64,000 nucleotides of DNA from Diogma glabrata (taxonomy: Eukaryota > Arthropoda > Insecta > Diptera > Cylindrotomidae): NCBI GenBank assembly GCA_963693315.1, contig OY856187.1, positions 74,087,113 through 74,151,112 of the forward strand. The letters are read 5' to 3'. Position numbers and translations under genes: made by a program. Below are positions 37,213-49,814 of the stretch, one piece after another. Numbering within the stretch: position 1 is the first letter of the stretch; the number at the start of each line of letters is the position of its first letter. A model generated the notes under the pieces. It was not told the DNA's origin. It saw nothing but the letters and a program-made list of their open reading frames with translations, and made no database searches.

Positions 37213-40200
37213 TCACAAACTCATTGAAAAAAATCTGTAGTTGCATTCTAATGTTTCAATTAATGTTATATTATCATGTGTCAATTCAAAGTCCCATACA
37301 TTAAAATTAGAATATATTCTGGATTTATTAGATGATTTTGGTATAACAACGTGTCCGCGTTGTATTTGATAACGAATCAATATCTGTGCAAGATCTTTGT
37401 TATACTTTGCAGCAATTTGTTTAATCAATGGCTCATCAAATAAAATAGGATCTTCTGGTTTGGAAAAATAGCCTCGAGATGCACCAAGCGGACTATATGC
37501 AGTAATAACAATGTCATTCTCTTTACACAAAGCGCTAAGTTTCTTTTGTTGTAAATACGGATGACATTCGATTTGGTTAGTTACAGGTTTAATTCGAGCA
37601 TTTTCTAATAAACGAGTAAGTTGTTTTTTATTGAAGTTAGAAACACCAATGGCTTTGGCTAGGCCCTCATCATAAAGCTTTTCCATTTCTTTCCATAAAT
37701 CCAACCAATCTCCATCCCCAGGTAAAATTCTTCCATCAGCATCGGTTGGCAAAAATATGTTTCCTTCCTTGAACGCCATTGGCCAATGAATTAAATAAAG
37801 ATCTAAATAGTCTAATCCAAGAGTGTTTAACTGTGATACAAGTGTTTCTCTTACTAATGCCGGTCGATGAAATGTATTCCATAGTTTACTGGTAACAAAC
37901 ATATCTTCACGATTGATTACACCTTCAGCGATTTTTACTCGTATTCCTTCACCTACTTCATGTTCATTTTCATAGAAACAAGCACCATCAATATGACGAT
38001 AGCCAGCATCAATTGCGCATTTTATAGCTGACGCTACTTCACCCAGAGGACCCTACAAAATAATATTATAGAATAGTCTTTCAGTATAACTAAAATATTA
38101 GATCAAGATAAAACAAATGCGGATAGTAAAATAAATATTCAACACAATTTATTACTTCAGTCTGAAACCTAAGTACATATTACATTTTCGAGCCAAAAGT
38201 GAAATTCTTATCCTCACTTTTTGGCATTTCTTGGCGTTTTAATGTCATAACGTTTCAAAAAAAGGAAAAATATATGTATGTCTGTCAGCCGGCCGGCCGT
38301 CACAACGTACGAAATCTAGAAAACCGCTGGAGGGGTTTTAAAAATTTTAGTTTCGAAAAATAAATATATACTCAATGGTAATAGACGAAGTAACGATGTG
38401 TTCGAAAGCTGTACCGGAAGTGTGTCAAAAAATAATGCATATTTTTTGCTTAAAAAACGTTCATTTTAACTTTTATGTGATAATGAGTAGTAAAAATAAA
38501 TGTGGAGAAATCTTGATGGTCGGGATTGGTATGTGAGACGAAAAACTAGATTATTCCTTTATAAGCTTGTCAAAAACATATCGTCAAGTGTGTCAAAAGA
38601 ATGATGTGCATTTTTTTTTGGGCAAAAAAGAATTAATTATTTGTATGACATGAAATGTAGTTGAACATGAAATTGAACATGGAAGTTTTTGATTTTTTAT
38701 AATTTTTGCAATATTTTTAGAATCTTCGAAAAAGTTAGAATTTTTGAATTTGTGAATTTTGAATTTTATCAATATTTTTAGGATTTTGCAAAACGTTTCA
38801 ATTTTATATTTTGTAATAATTTTGGAATATTTGTAAAATGTTGTAAAAAGTTACAATTTTTGATTTTGTAAGAATTTTTAGAATATTTATAGAATTTTGA
38901 AAAAGTTTAAATTTATGACTTTGTTATAATTTTTGAAACGTTTTTAGAATTTTGAAAAAACTTTGTATTTTTTAATTTTGTTATAATTTTTTCAATATTT
39001 TAAGAATATCCGTAAAAGTTTCAACTTTTGATTTTGTGATAATTTTTGCAATATTTTTAGAATTTTGAAAAAAGTTTCAATTTTTGATTTTATTATAACT
39101 TTTATAAAATTTTGGGAATTTTGAAAGAAATTTCAATTTTTGAGTTTGTAATATTTTCTTGAAACGCTTTATGTAGATGTTTTTGAGTAGTTTGCTGATT
39201 GTATCAGCTTTTCACTAAATTATGTTAATTTACGATCTGTTATAATTTTTCGGCAACGTATTTAATACTGATGTTTCGTGTTAGTTTTGTAATAAATTTC
39301 TCAACACAGATAATATATACTTGTACTTTTACAGAGAGTTTTATGTTTGATATACATCGCTGCCCAAAACTAAAAATAATGTCCTCATAAAAGTTTTTTG
39401 CCGAAAACTATACCAAAATCATTAACCCAGACCGAAGTCTTGATATCTAAGAGCTATGAGATTTCGGTCCCTTCATATTTTATTTTTTGTAACCTTGAGT
39501 GCTCATTGTTTTCGGCGTAGAAAATTCTTTCTTTTTCATTAGATATAATTTTGACGCTAATCTGAATTGTTAAATAAACATCAAATACCCAAAATATTCC
39601 TTCCAGTAACTAAATTAGCTATAAAGAGTTATTTAAATTAAATTCAATGAAGTAAAAAAGTAGGGATTTATGCATTAAGTTTCTAGTTAGTACTTTTGAA
39701 TTCATCAATTAATTCATTAATTCGATTCGAACTGATAGTTGGAGTTTCGAATTTTAGTTCGAAAACAAAAATAAAAGTTGCGCCTTTTTCTAATAAACCG
39801 AACATTTTATTAAAAGAAACCCAAAAATATCTTTGAGTTAGAAAAATTAAAATGATCTCCTTATAAGTTATACTTGAGTTTTTTAATATTCATATTTATT
39901 ATTGGTAAGAGCAAGTTCGGCATTAATTGAAGATTTATGTAGCTAGGTTTGGTGCACATTCCCACCCAAATAATGATTACAAATCTTTACTGTTATTTTA
40001 CATCAACATATGTATTAATATCGTTAATCTTCCGTATTAGCAAAATTTGAAACACTCCAGAGTCTAGGGCCTAGACTAATGACAAAAAAATTACACGAAC
40101 ATTTTTAGGTAGATTTCATATAAAAATCTACCTATTGCAATGTGCTTCATCTAGGAATTTCGGAAAAATGTTGGTGCCTAACGACTATGTATGATTAGCG

Positions 40201-40222
40201 GAGACGGAAAAACAAAACAAAA

Positions 40223-40306
<84 letters not shown>

Positions 40307-41031
40307 ACATTAAACCGAATAAGAACGAATCATGGACGTTGTGCTGATTCTTTCTACAAGTGGGGCATTTCAGAGTCCCCTGAGTGTGACTGCGGCGCTC
40401 CACAACAAACTATAAAACACATTGCAACTGTGTGTCCAATTCGACGTTACAATGGCAACAGAGTCTCAGACATCCATTTGGCAACTCCCGATGTAGTAGC
40501 ATGGATAGACTCGCTCGATGTAAACATCTAATGTTCAAATGTACTGCCCAATGTTCAAATATTTTACTTTTTAATTTACTTAAAAGACACACAATCAAAT
40601 CGATTGTAAGTTCATTTAATGTGTATCCATGTATTGTTTTAGGTAGATTTCATAGAAGAGTCTACCTATTTTTAAGTTTAATTTTTTAATGTGTCACAAA
40701 AAAAACCATACGCTAAATAAAAAAAATTGCTCACAAAAATTCTTAATAAAAAAAAATTTAAATAGCCTACTTGCACTGTAACCGAACTACAAATAAAAAA
40801 ATAATTTGTTTAGAACAAAAACTTTTTTATAAAATAAATTCCCACATCAGATTAGTATTTGGTTGGCATAAGCCCGATTTAAATTTAAAACAATGAAATA
40901 TTTGATTTTTAAATTATTGATATATTTTAAAGACTATAGCAACTAAAATAAATGCTTACCTCAAAAGTGCCAATTCCCAAAATTGGCATCTGCTTTCCAT
41001 TATTAAGTGTAATATTTAGAAGTCGACTCAT
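37213..41031 (-). CDS. Aldo-keto reductase (AKR1-type), two exons found
   Basis: Exon 1 (40960-41031) encodes [19 protein letters not shown] and GIGTFE and ends in a GTAAGC donor. Exon 2 (37213-38052) starts at an AG acceptor, phase 0, with [20 protein letters not shown]. The joined protein is 303 residues. The catalytic tetrad is complete: Asp46, Tyr51, Lys80 and His113 (IHWP). The NADPH-binding end [10 protein letters not shown] is present. These (alpha/beta)8-barrel cytosolic enzymes reduce aldehydes and ketones with NADPH. A GTGAGT at 37211-37216 lies where the paralogue at 60249 has a donor, so a short third exon with the usual HP.YPF tail is expected but not found. The 2.9 kb intron is filled with repeats. 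Confidence 0.88.
38148..39475. repeat. Half of a long-inverted-arm element (inverted arm Y plus core X)
   Basis: Positions 38148-38690 are the reverse complement of arm Y at 13720-14235, including the GGCCGGCCG run and the 'cttgatggtcgggattggta' phrase. Core X follows in the same orientation as at 13022-13720, with the degenerate ~45-base repeats and a phrase reading cccagaccgaagtcttgata. It lies within the intron of the aldo-keto reductase. A further fragment of core X is at 46680-46850. Confidence 0.65.
39476..40103. other. Intron DNA, no feature seen
   Basis: This is AT-rich intron of the aldo-keto reductase gene with no recognisable repeat or gene. Confidence 0.4.
40104..40670 (-). mobile_element. 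E-family element, copy C, carrying a LINE fragment
   Basis: The left edge has an AGGTAGATTTC hairpin and the sequence to 40215 is the reverse complement of the right end of element E (52739-52898). A TA tract follows (40229-40304), then a LINE coding fragment. The right edge has a second hairpin ending TCTACCTATTT, which matches the left end of E in reverse complement. It therefore looks like a member of the E family with a different interior. Confidence 0.5.
40307..40531 (+). pseudogene. LINE ORF2 C-terminal fragment
   Basis: Seventy-four codons and a TAA read [16 protein letters not shown], then [17 protein letters not shown] and WIDSLDVNI. The Cys/His cluster followed by a [17 protein letters not shown] end is characteristic of the C-terminus of some APE-type LINEs (clade uncertain). 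The remainder of the element is absent. It starts directly after a TA tract. Confidence 0.75.
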
Positions 41032-44000
41032 TTTTAATGGAATATATCCCACTTATTTTTAATATGATATTACAATAATACAATTTCACAACAATAGAGT
41101 TGCAGAAGAATTGTTTTACAACTTATCTGTTATATTCTTTGAAATGTACAATACAACTTTATAATACATAAAGGTCAATTTATTATAGTCATAACAAAAT
41201 AAATATACGATAACAAAATAATATATGTATTTTATGAAAAACTGTGTTTTAAAAAATTTAGTTCTTCTTTCTTTATTGCTATCAACAAACTTGTTTTTAA
41301 ATTAAATTACATAATTTTGTTTAAGCCCTTTCAGGAGCGAATCAGTGCTATCGGATAGAAGTATTTCCAGGGCATATTAATTTTGTTGTAAATCTTAACA
41401 GATTTTGAAGTAACAGTATGTTAACTTTTTTTAAACACAATTTAAGTTAACACTTATAGGATGGTAGATGGCCTATATTAAATTTGCTGCATGGTCATGT
41501 AGATCCTTCTGCACTTTCTTTAGAGTTAGTATTAATTACATGGTATTCATAATACTAATAATATATTGTTGTATTCATTTTTACTTCACCACAATTTTAA
41601 ATTGTGTGAAGTAATGCAATCTGTCGGAAAAAAAATCTTACATACCCAAAATGTTGTTTTTTATTTTGTTTTGGATCATCCTCTATCTAAATAGCCAATC
41701 AAAAGTTTGGTGTACGTCTGTGTTTGGGTGGGTGGGTGGTGGTATGTGGGTGTGTGGGTGGGTGGGTGACCTTTCTGCATAGTATCATGGTGAGACTTTG
41801 GCAAATAATACAAGTTCACTTGAAAATGATAGATCTAGATTCATTTCAAATTTGGACAAAATGGCGGGGGTCTCCCGAACACCTCTAAGTTTAAATCTGG
41901 AATAACTTCTAATTCCGGCTTATGATCTTCCATAAGACTTGATATATAAGGTTTTAGTACTGTTTTTTCAGGTGTTTATCCGTACTGTAGCCTACAATTA
42001 CCGATCGATTAACATGAATCGTTGGCGAAAGCTTTCAAGTAAGAAAGAGAAAGATTTTATCAGCTTTTGGAGTACATTGGATAAAGGGTTGGGGGGTCCA
42101 CCATACAACAGGTGGTTTTTTCCACTATGTTTTTTAAATTTTGATGAAACTTTGGAAAAAGATGCAAATATGTATGGCAAGGAACTGATTAGGAACTGAG
42201 CACCTGTTTTTATTAAAGCTCAATAACATCTGTACCTGATAATTGAATTGGATGAAACTTGGTACAAGCATTTAGTACGGTTCACAACAATTTTGCATCC
42301 CAACTTCCGGTTTTTCACTTTCGGTAAAACAGTTTTTTTGTACTTTTTTGAAGATTCTTCAGTGTCTTTATGCACACTACAGCCTACAAAAATGAAGTGA
42401 TTATGATAAAACCTATGGAAAAGGATTCAATTAGTGTGAGAAGATAGTTATCAACTTTTGGGACACATTGATCAATGTGGGGGGTCTACGCAGGGGGGGG
42501 GGGGAATGGGTGATTGTCGGGGGGTCTACCATACAAATGCTGAAAAGATGGAGACTTAAATAACAAAGAACTGAATAGTTTTTGGATGATTTGCTATTGT
42601 TTTCATTTACTGCGTTCTCTGCTTGAAAAATACTTGTTAATTTTGTTTGTTTCGTTCTTTTTCTGCTTTTAATTTTTGCTTTTTAGCACCACTTTTATAT
42701 GTTCTATCCATATTTTTTTAATAAAACTTTTTTTTTCTATAGCAACTGTTAAAACGTGCTATTATCAACTAAAATTAGAGGGAAAAGTAGCACTTTACCA
42801 TCAACGGTAGATAAAGTAGTACTTAAACAGCAAGGGTAGATAAAGTATTTTGATATAAGTATTTTGCTGTTGATATTCTTCAAGTTTTTCCATTTTTGAA
42901 AGCATAGGTATTCTCTTTGATGTACCATCCGCGATTTTTCAGGCAATCTACGAATTGCTCTAAAGGCTCCTCTTCCACATCAGAAGTCAGTTTTTTTCTG
43001 TAATATCGCACATATTCACAAACCCAAACTAGCTAATTTTCAAATTCACTTTTTGCGCAAAAGACCGAAAAAATTGATTTGTTTGTTTGTTTATAAAACT
43101 CAAAAAGTTATCAAAGCCACCAATACTAATTTTTTCATTTTTTTTCCTGACACTTTTATAAAAATAGAAAATTTCAAATTGATCGTTGGTTCAAATTTCG
43201 TTAAATAAAATTATGAAATTAAAATATTTTAATTAAGGGTCTTCAAAGATTATTTGCAAACCAAATTAAAAGGGGTCGAGTCAAAATGTCGCAAAATTTT
43301 GCTGAACTTGACTGAAATTACTCATATTTTCTTTATTGTACATATATATTTATAATATTTTAAAAGGTTCATCTAATAATAAAATATTTGATATTTAACG
43401 TAAAAAAAAATCTCTTAGTTTATAACGCCATTTTTATAATTTTCCTTCAAAACAAAAAAACTGTTTCCCGACAGTCATATGCACAACGAATTTTATCTTT
43501 AAAACAAAAAAAATGCATGTCCTAAACTTTCACAAGTAATAAGATATAAAATAAGCTTCAATTTAGTTTAAAAAAAAAAGGTGTTGCGCCATCTTTTCTT
43601 CAATTTCACCGTTTTCTATTACACCGTTAAAAGTTATTTAAAAAAAATTAACAGTGTACATTTTTAAAAATTTTGTTCTAATATCTATTCAACGACATAT
43701 CACTTATGAAAATCGATTGAGTAGTTTTTCTACAATCGCTCGTCAAAACGCACTCACATCACAAAATAACAAAAAATTGAGAGGCACCCTGTGAAGATAA
43801 GACGAAAACTGTGCTCTGAAAAATTACAAAAAAAAACTCTTTTGCACTACAAAAAAAAACACCTTTCATATGACATGCCATGATCAAAAATAATTTTTTT
43901 CAAAATTTCTACTTTTAACCCCTTCTAATGAACATTTGAAATTATAACAACCAAAAAAAAATTCCGGTTTCGATTTAGCAAAATCCCTACACCCATGAAT

Positions 44001-44446
44001 TTAGCAAAATCCCTACACCCATAACTCAAAAACTAAGCAGTCGAAAATTCAATGAAATTTTGTTTTGAAATACTTCCATTTTTTTAGATTTTTCTAGACC
44101 AAACTCGATTCCTTAAAAACTACTTTTGTTTTACTATCTTCTTATCTATGTCCATAAAATATAGATAAAAACAAATATTTCAAATTTTTTTGTTATCATC
44201 AGGTGTGGGACAAAACATTTAATAACTATAGAAAATTTCAAGTTGATAGCATTTATAGTTTGTGAGTAAATTGATTATGTTCTATTGTTATGTATTCGGA
44301 CGGACACCGATAAACAAAAAACAATCAAAATTAAAAGGGGTCAAATCATGGTCACTATAATAACTTCATAATTGACTAAAAAATCTAAGATTTGTTCTTT
44401 GAAGTATTATAAACTTAAATGTTTCAGTTTGATTTCAACTGCTGTA
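41032..44446. other. Intergenic region without a gene
   Basis: This stretch holds the shared upstream DNA of the aldo-keto reductase (minus) and the UGT (plus). It has a G-rich tract (41726-41768), two diverged copies of a repeat with a 'ggggggtcyaccataca'-like phrase (about 41810-42190 and 42200-42560), and a run of G at 42487-42499. The rest is AT-rich with no convincing frame. Short frames at 41939-42199 belong to the repeat. Confidence 0.45.
41726..41768 (+). promoter_or_regulatory. Potential G-quadruplex tract
   Basis: Repeated GGGTGGGTGGG runs give at least two sets of four GGG tracts with 1-5 base loops, the form that favours a parallel quadruplex. It lies about 700 bases upstream of the aldo-keto reductase start. 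Any regulatory role is inferred. Confidence 0.5.
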
Positions 44447-46126
44447 ATGTTGACAGTGAGTTTATTTAAGTATCTATATGTAAGTGGTTTTGTCAGTTAT
44501 GTGTGTTCTTATAAAATTTTATGCGCATACAGAACGCCTAGTCCATCACATTATCTGACAGCTAGACCTTTGTTAACTGGATTAGTTGAGAAAGGACATA
44601 ATGTAACAGTTATAACACCTTATAAAATGGATAGTCCAATGCAAAATTTTAATCAAATTATTATTGAACTAGGTGAGCCGACATTAAGTAAGTTAAAGAA
44701 ATTGAAATACAAATTAAAAAAAAAACATCCAAATATAGTATATTATTTGCAGAACTAATGAACTCTTTAGTGGAGAAACCTTTGAGTATGTTTGATATGT
44801 ATCGAATGGTCAACAAATATACACAAGCTGTTGATCTTGATCACAAAAATCTGCTTAATAACTTGGAAGTTAAAAAACTCATTGATGAAGAGACATTTGA
44901 TGTTTTAATTCTGGAAGCTACGTTTGGGAATTCTCTTCTTGGACTTGCAGCACATTTTAAATGTCCGGTGATTTTATTTTCATCCCTAAAGTCACAGTAT
45001 GGAATCCATGAGATAACTGGTAATCCATTAGCATTGTCATATGTATCGAACTATAATCACGGTTTCTCGGAACCGTTAAATTTTAAACATCGAGTTCTTA
45101 ATATGTTTTGGTATTTCATCGATAAGTTTTATAGTGAAAATGAATTTTATCGATCTGCAAAGGCATTTCATGAGTCAGTTGCTTTATCTCTATAAACTGC
45201 TATAAATTTATAGAATAATTCTTCTTTTCAGTCAAAATTTTCCGGCACCGGAATTCCCATCGTATGATGATATGCTTAAAAATGTATCTCTTATTTTCGT
45301 GTGTCATCATTTTTCACAAGGAAGTATTCGTCCATATGTTCCTAGGGTTGTAGAAGTTGGCGGAATACATATAAAAGAAAAACCTTCACCATTACCAAAT
45401 GATTTAGAGAAATGGATGGAGGAATCAACAAATGGAGTTGTGTATTTCAGTTTGGGATCAAATGTTAAAAGCTCAAATTTGCCTGAAATCATTCTACAAA
45501 AACTCTTAAATGTATTAGGATCATTAAAATTGAATGTCTTATGGAAATTTGAAGACAAACCAACAGTGGCATTTCCGAAAAATATAAAACTAGTGAAATG
45601 GTTACCACAAGATGATATATTGCAACACAAAAACATGAAGTTATTCATAACTCATGGTGGGCTAGGAAGCGTGATGGAAGCAAAATATCATGGTGTACCG
45701 TTGATTGTAACTCCATTTTTCGCCGATCAAATGAGTAATGGATTGACGGTTGCTCAACAAGGATGGGGAATTATTTTACCATTTAATGAAATAACTGAGG
45801 TGACTTTGGAAAAAGCAATTCAGGAAATACTTACTAATCCAAAATACGAGCAGAGGGCTAAATATGAATCCTTGTTGTATCGTGATCGACCTATGACTGC
45901 CTTACAAACTGGAATTTATTGGGTGGAATATGTTATTCGGCATAACGGAGCGAAACATTTGCAATCCAATGCGGTTCATTTAAGTTTCTTCCAACTTCAC
46001 TCACTAGATGTGATTAGCCTTTTCATATTCATTGTTTTGGCACTTGTTTTTGCAGTTTACAAAACACTTTCTCTACTGTTAGTCCTATTAGGACTTAAAT
46101 ATTCCAGAAAAATTAAAATGCGTTGA
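44447..46126 (+). CDS. UDP-glycosyltransferase (insect UGT), three exons
   Basis: Exons 44447-44687, 44753-45173 and 45232-46126 join to 518 residues, the usual insect UGT length. Introns are 65 and 58 bases with GTAAGT and GTCAGT donors. The start at 44447 is chosen because it gives a signal peptide (MLTVSLFKYLYVSGFV) just before the conserved LCAYRTPSPSHY, whose His35 is the expected catalytic base. The C-terminal half holds VYFSLGSN, WLPQDDIL and the UGT signature FITHGGLGSVMEA to DQMSNG. A transmembrane segment near residues 480-505 and a basic tail (KYSRKIKMR) anchor it in the endoplasmic reticulum. It transfers sugar from UDP-glucose to lipophilic compounds. No defect is seen. Confidence 0.93.
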
Positions 46127-46220
46127 AATTCAAACATTATGTTTCGAATATAAAGTTGATTTTCTTGGGGTTATAGCTTATATGATTTATCAATAATAAC
46201 ACATTTATTAAAATGGTATT

Positions 46221-46226
46221 AATAAA
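46221..46226 (+). terminator. Poly-A signal of the UGT gene
   Basis: AATAAA lies 95 bases after the UGT stop codon, a normal distance for an insect transcript. Confidence 0.6.
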
Positions 46227-47340
46227 TTTTATTATTATTAATGTTAACGCGTTTCGTCGTCATTATAAATCTATTATCTTTAGAACAAAAGCAACAAATA
46301 AAAACTAAAAAAATTATAGTTGTTTATGTACTATTAAAATATTATCCAAAAAAATTTTTTTTAAACATATAGAACGAATGTCGTAACCCTTTGTAACACA
46401 AAAAAGGCAGGTATCCAAGGGAGGAAAATGCATTTTTCTCCCGTGTAATGTATATGATTTTCCTTCTACCCTAAATTTAACCTTTTTTTAAACTTTATTT
46501 ACAGCACAAATAACGAATTTAAGGACATAATTAAGTAGGTACGGTATTTGGCTTGAATATATTATTGAAACTGCCAATAAATCCCAACAATTTAAATGAT
46601 TTAATAATATTCGATGAGTGGCATAGATCATCATTACAATACATATACATATATACATTATCAGATGCGAGGAGTTCTACAATATTTGATACTTGTACTT
46701 TAACAAAGAGTTATGTTTGATATACATCGCTGCCCAAAACTAAAAACCATGTCATCATAAAATTTTTTTGCCGAAAACTATATCAAAATCCTTAACCCAG
46801 ACCGAAGTCTTGATATCTCAGAACTGTGAGATTTCAGCCCCTCCATATTTTTTGTCCTGGATTTCGGATTTTCTTCTGGTAAAGACGACCACTGGTGGTT
46901 TTTAATAAATTAAACAACATAAAAAACAATGAATAACTTAAAAACGAGCAAGTAGCAAAAAGTATCACATTATATTTTATTTTTAAATATACTTTAGGAA
47001 AACACAAACACAAAATGCCACCTCGTTAACATGTTAACATTTTTATTCTGACAACTCCGTATTTACAACTCATCACATTATCAGTCGGATTCTCGTATTT
47101 ATAATTATTACAAACATCGAAATTGATGCGTTCGCAATATATGTTTTAATAATAAGGAATAATATGATTGGGTAAAAATGTAGAAAAAACGGTCGCAACT
47201 GATAAAATATCCTCATAACAATACTAGCAACGCTTGCAGATTTTCCAACGTTTGAATGTACAAAATTTTAATATAATAACTTTTGATAATTATTCACCGA
47301 CGAACGTTTAATGATTATAAAGTTTGGATGGTAAGGAAGT
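46227..47340. other. Intergenic, with a fragment of core X
   Basis: Positions about 46680-46850 match the end of core X at 13570-13700 and 39310-39470 (phrases tgcccaaaactaaaaa and cccagaccgaagtcttgata). The rest is AT-rich without a gene. Confidence 0.45.
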
Positions 47341-47894
47341 TGATGTGATCATTAACCTTTGAATTAATATTTCATATTTAGTTAATCTTTTAAAAATGTT
47401 TGGAATTAGAATCAAAAAATGTACGAAAACAAATAAATTGCAGTCGTTTTTATATTAAGTAAGCTAAAAGAAAATATCATGAAATTGTTATTGTTTAAAA
47501 TATTTACTTCGTTTTGAAATTAGAATCCAAAAATGCATTAAAACAAATAAAATGCAGTCATGTTTATTTAAAAATCTGAAAGTAGCAAATATTGTTATTG
47601 TTTAAAAGAATTGAAATAAGAATCCAAAATTGTATTAAAACAAATAAAATGCAATCGTGTTTATTTAAAGTAATTCAGAAGTTATAAAATATTACGGAAT
47701 TGTTATTGTTTAAATGGAAATTGAAATTATAAACCAAAAATGTATAAAAGAAATAAAAATGAAAAGATGAATAAAGTTTTAAAAAAGTCAGATTTTAACA
47801 GACCACGATCAGTAGAAGAAGTGTTTTATTTTTACGGTACTTCATCGTGGGTTTCCTCAGACCGCTAGCGGTCAGTATTCAAGAGATCCTTACA
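47341..47894 (+). repeat. Gypsy-2 5' LTR
   Basis: This LTR is 554 bases and carries a perfect 14-base palindrome GACCGCTAGCGGTC near its 3' end (about 47860-47873). It has internal diverged repeats of a ~75-base unit (aatccaaaaatg...aaataaaatgcagtc). It matches 55680-56233. Confidence 0.95.
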
Positions 47895-48656
47895 TTTTGG
47901 TGACAGCGGTGGGATACTGGCCAAACCACTAGCCGAGGAAGCTCACGATGATCCGTAGAAATGAAACCTTCTCGATCAATGTTGGTCTGAAAGAAAATTT
48001 CAATAAAAAAAAAGTTTGAACAGTGAATGAAAAGAAAAAATTTTAATGAAACAGAAATGTGTATAGTGAAATGAAATATTTTGTTTGATCCATGTTATGT
48101 TGTGATTAGAAAGAAAATTTTAAAATAAAGAAATTTGAACAAAATTTGAACATGAGTGAAATATTTTGATCCATGTTATGTTGTGATTAGAAAGAAAGTT
48201 TTAATATAAAGAAATTTGAACAAAATTTGAACATGAGTGAAATATTTTGATCCATGTTATGTTGTGATTAGCAAGAAAAATTTAATATAAAGAAATTTGA
48301 ACAAAATTTGAACAGTGAGTGAAATATTTTGATCCATGTAATGGTGTAATTAGAAAGAAAATTTTAATATACAGAAATTGGAACAGTGAGTGAAATATTT
48401 TGATCATTCTTATGTTGTGAAGAGAAAGAAAGATATTTGGATCCATCCAAAGAAATATTTTGATCCATGTTATGGTGTGATTAGAAAGAAAAGTTTGATA
48501 AAACAAAAAAGTTATTTTGTATGTGAACAGTAAAGTTATATATATTCTGATCAATTGCTTGATGATCGTAGGAGGATTTTAGAAAAAGAAAGTGCAAACT
48601 TGCAGAAAAGTGGTTAGTGAAGAAAAAGTACAGGAAAGTTAAGACGAGTATTATAT
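47895..48656 (+). repeat. Gypsy-2 leader with tandem repeats
   Basis: Between the LTR and gag, a unit containing aatattttgatccatgttat recurs about six times (gatc at 48087, 48178, 48249, 48331, 48402 and 48462), spaced 60-91 bases. Such leader repeats may act in packaging or insulator-like regulation; the role is inferred. Confidence 0.75.
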
Positions 48657-49814
48657 ATGAAGCCGGAAGAATTTGTTACTCTATTACTCAGTAACAGAGG
48701 TGTTGATAAAAATCCGGAATTAGAGAAAAAGTTAATCGAAGTAGCGGTTGGACTTTTGGAAAAGAACGAACCAACCAACATCATCAAAAGGCAGCTAAAT
48801 CTTCTCATTGATCAAAGCTTAGGAGCTGAACAATCACTGGACAAGGCAGCAGATAAGGTAGGACCTTCCAATTTATTAATTTTAAATCAAAATTTAAATA
48901 GTAATAGTGATCTTAGTGTTAAAATGGGGTCAATTAAGTTAGAAAGTGCGATGAATTTATCTAAAAGCATTCGATTTGATGGTGACAGGGATAGCCTGTA
49001 CGATTTCATTAGCTCAGTTAAATATTATTTCGGGAATGTTAATGAGAAAGTAGAGTATATGAAGTTTATAGTACATACGCGTATAGGAGGTACGGCGAAA
49101 AATGCTATACGAGGTATTGAGAACGACATTACTGATCCAGATAGATTGGAGAAGGAATTGACGAAGAGTGTCAAACAGAACCGTTCAGAAGAAATAATTA
49201 GAGGTGATTTTATTAGAAATTGGTTTAGTAAAGAAAAGGGATTAGTAGAATATAATTTAAAATTCGATAAATTAACAATTGAATATGTAGAAGCTAGTGA
49301 ATCCGGTGTACCATAAGATTATAGAAAGGGTATAAGATTTAGAGTGGATAAAGAAATGGTAGATTATTATATTCAGGGTTTTAAGGAAATGTCTGTTAAG
49401 GGATATATAGTGAATTCGAAGCCAAAGAGTGTGGCTGAGGCTAAACAAGCGGCTGAAGTAGCAGTTCGACAATTTACATCTAATTATCGACCTCCAAGTA
49501 GAAGTTCTTGTTTTAAATGTGGAAGAGTTGGTCATGTTGCCCAGTATTGTAGGACAAATGGTTCTTCTAGAATAGTAAATACAATTAGATCAAATGTTAC
49601 GAAATGTTACAACTGTCAGGGAATTGGACATTTTGCGTCTAATTGTTCTACGCCAAAAGGAGGAAAAGAAGGAAAAACGATTAAATGTTTTAAATGTCAG
49701 GAAGTTGGACATATAGCAAGAAATTGTAAATCTGGAAGTAACAAGCCAGCGGAAAACTGGAGAGGGTCGGGACAGCGGGAAGAATCACCGGCCCAGAAAA
49801 ATTTAATTGGTTAA
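48657..49814 (+). pseudogene. gag: Gypsy-2 gag with one in-frame stop
   Basis: The frame runs about 385 codons from ATG 48657, interrupted only by TAA at 49314. The first part is a helical capsid-like domain (IRFDGDRDSLYDFISSVKYY). The C-terminus has three CCHC zinc knuckles: CFKCGRVGHVAQYC, CYNCQGIGHFASNC and CFKCQEVGHIARNC, which bind RNA in the particle. The stop could be a recent mutation or a sequencing error, since the rest is clean. The frame ends ...AAA AAT TTA ATT GGT TAA, where the heptamer A AAT TTA allows a -1 shift into pol. Confidence 0.85.
49799..49805 (+). promoter_or_regulatory. Programmed -1 frameshift heptamer A AAT TTA
   Basis: The heptamer lies in the correct phase, three codons before the gag stop. 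After slipping, the next codon (AAT at 49805) opens into the pol frame (NWLTSCGSGSLP). A AAT TTA is the type used by Rous sarcoma virus (established knowledge). No downstream structure was confirmed. Confidence 0.8.

Noticed and set aside
41939..42199. 86-codon plus-strand frame
   Set aside because: It lies in one of two diverged repeat copies and its counterpart is not open; no domain.
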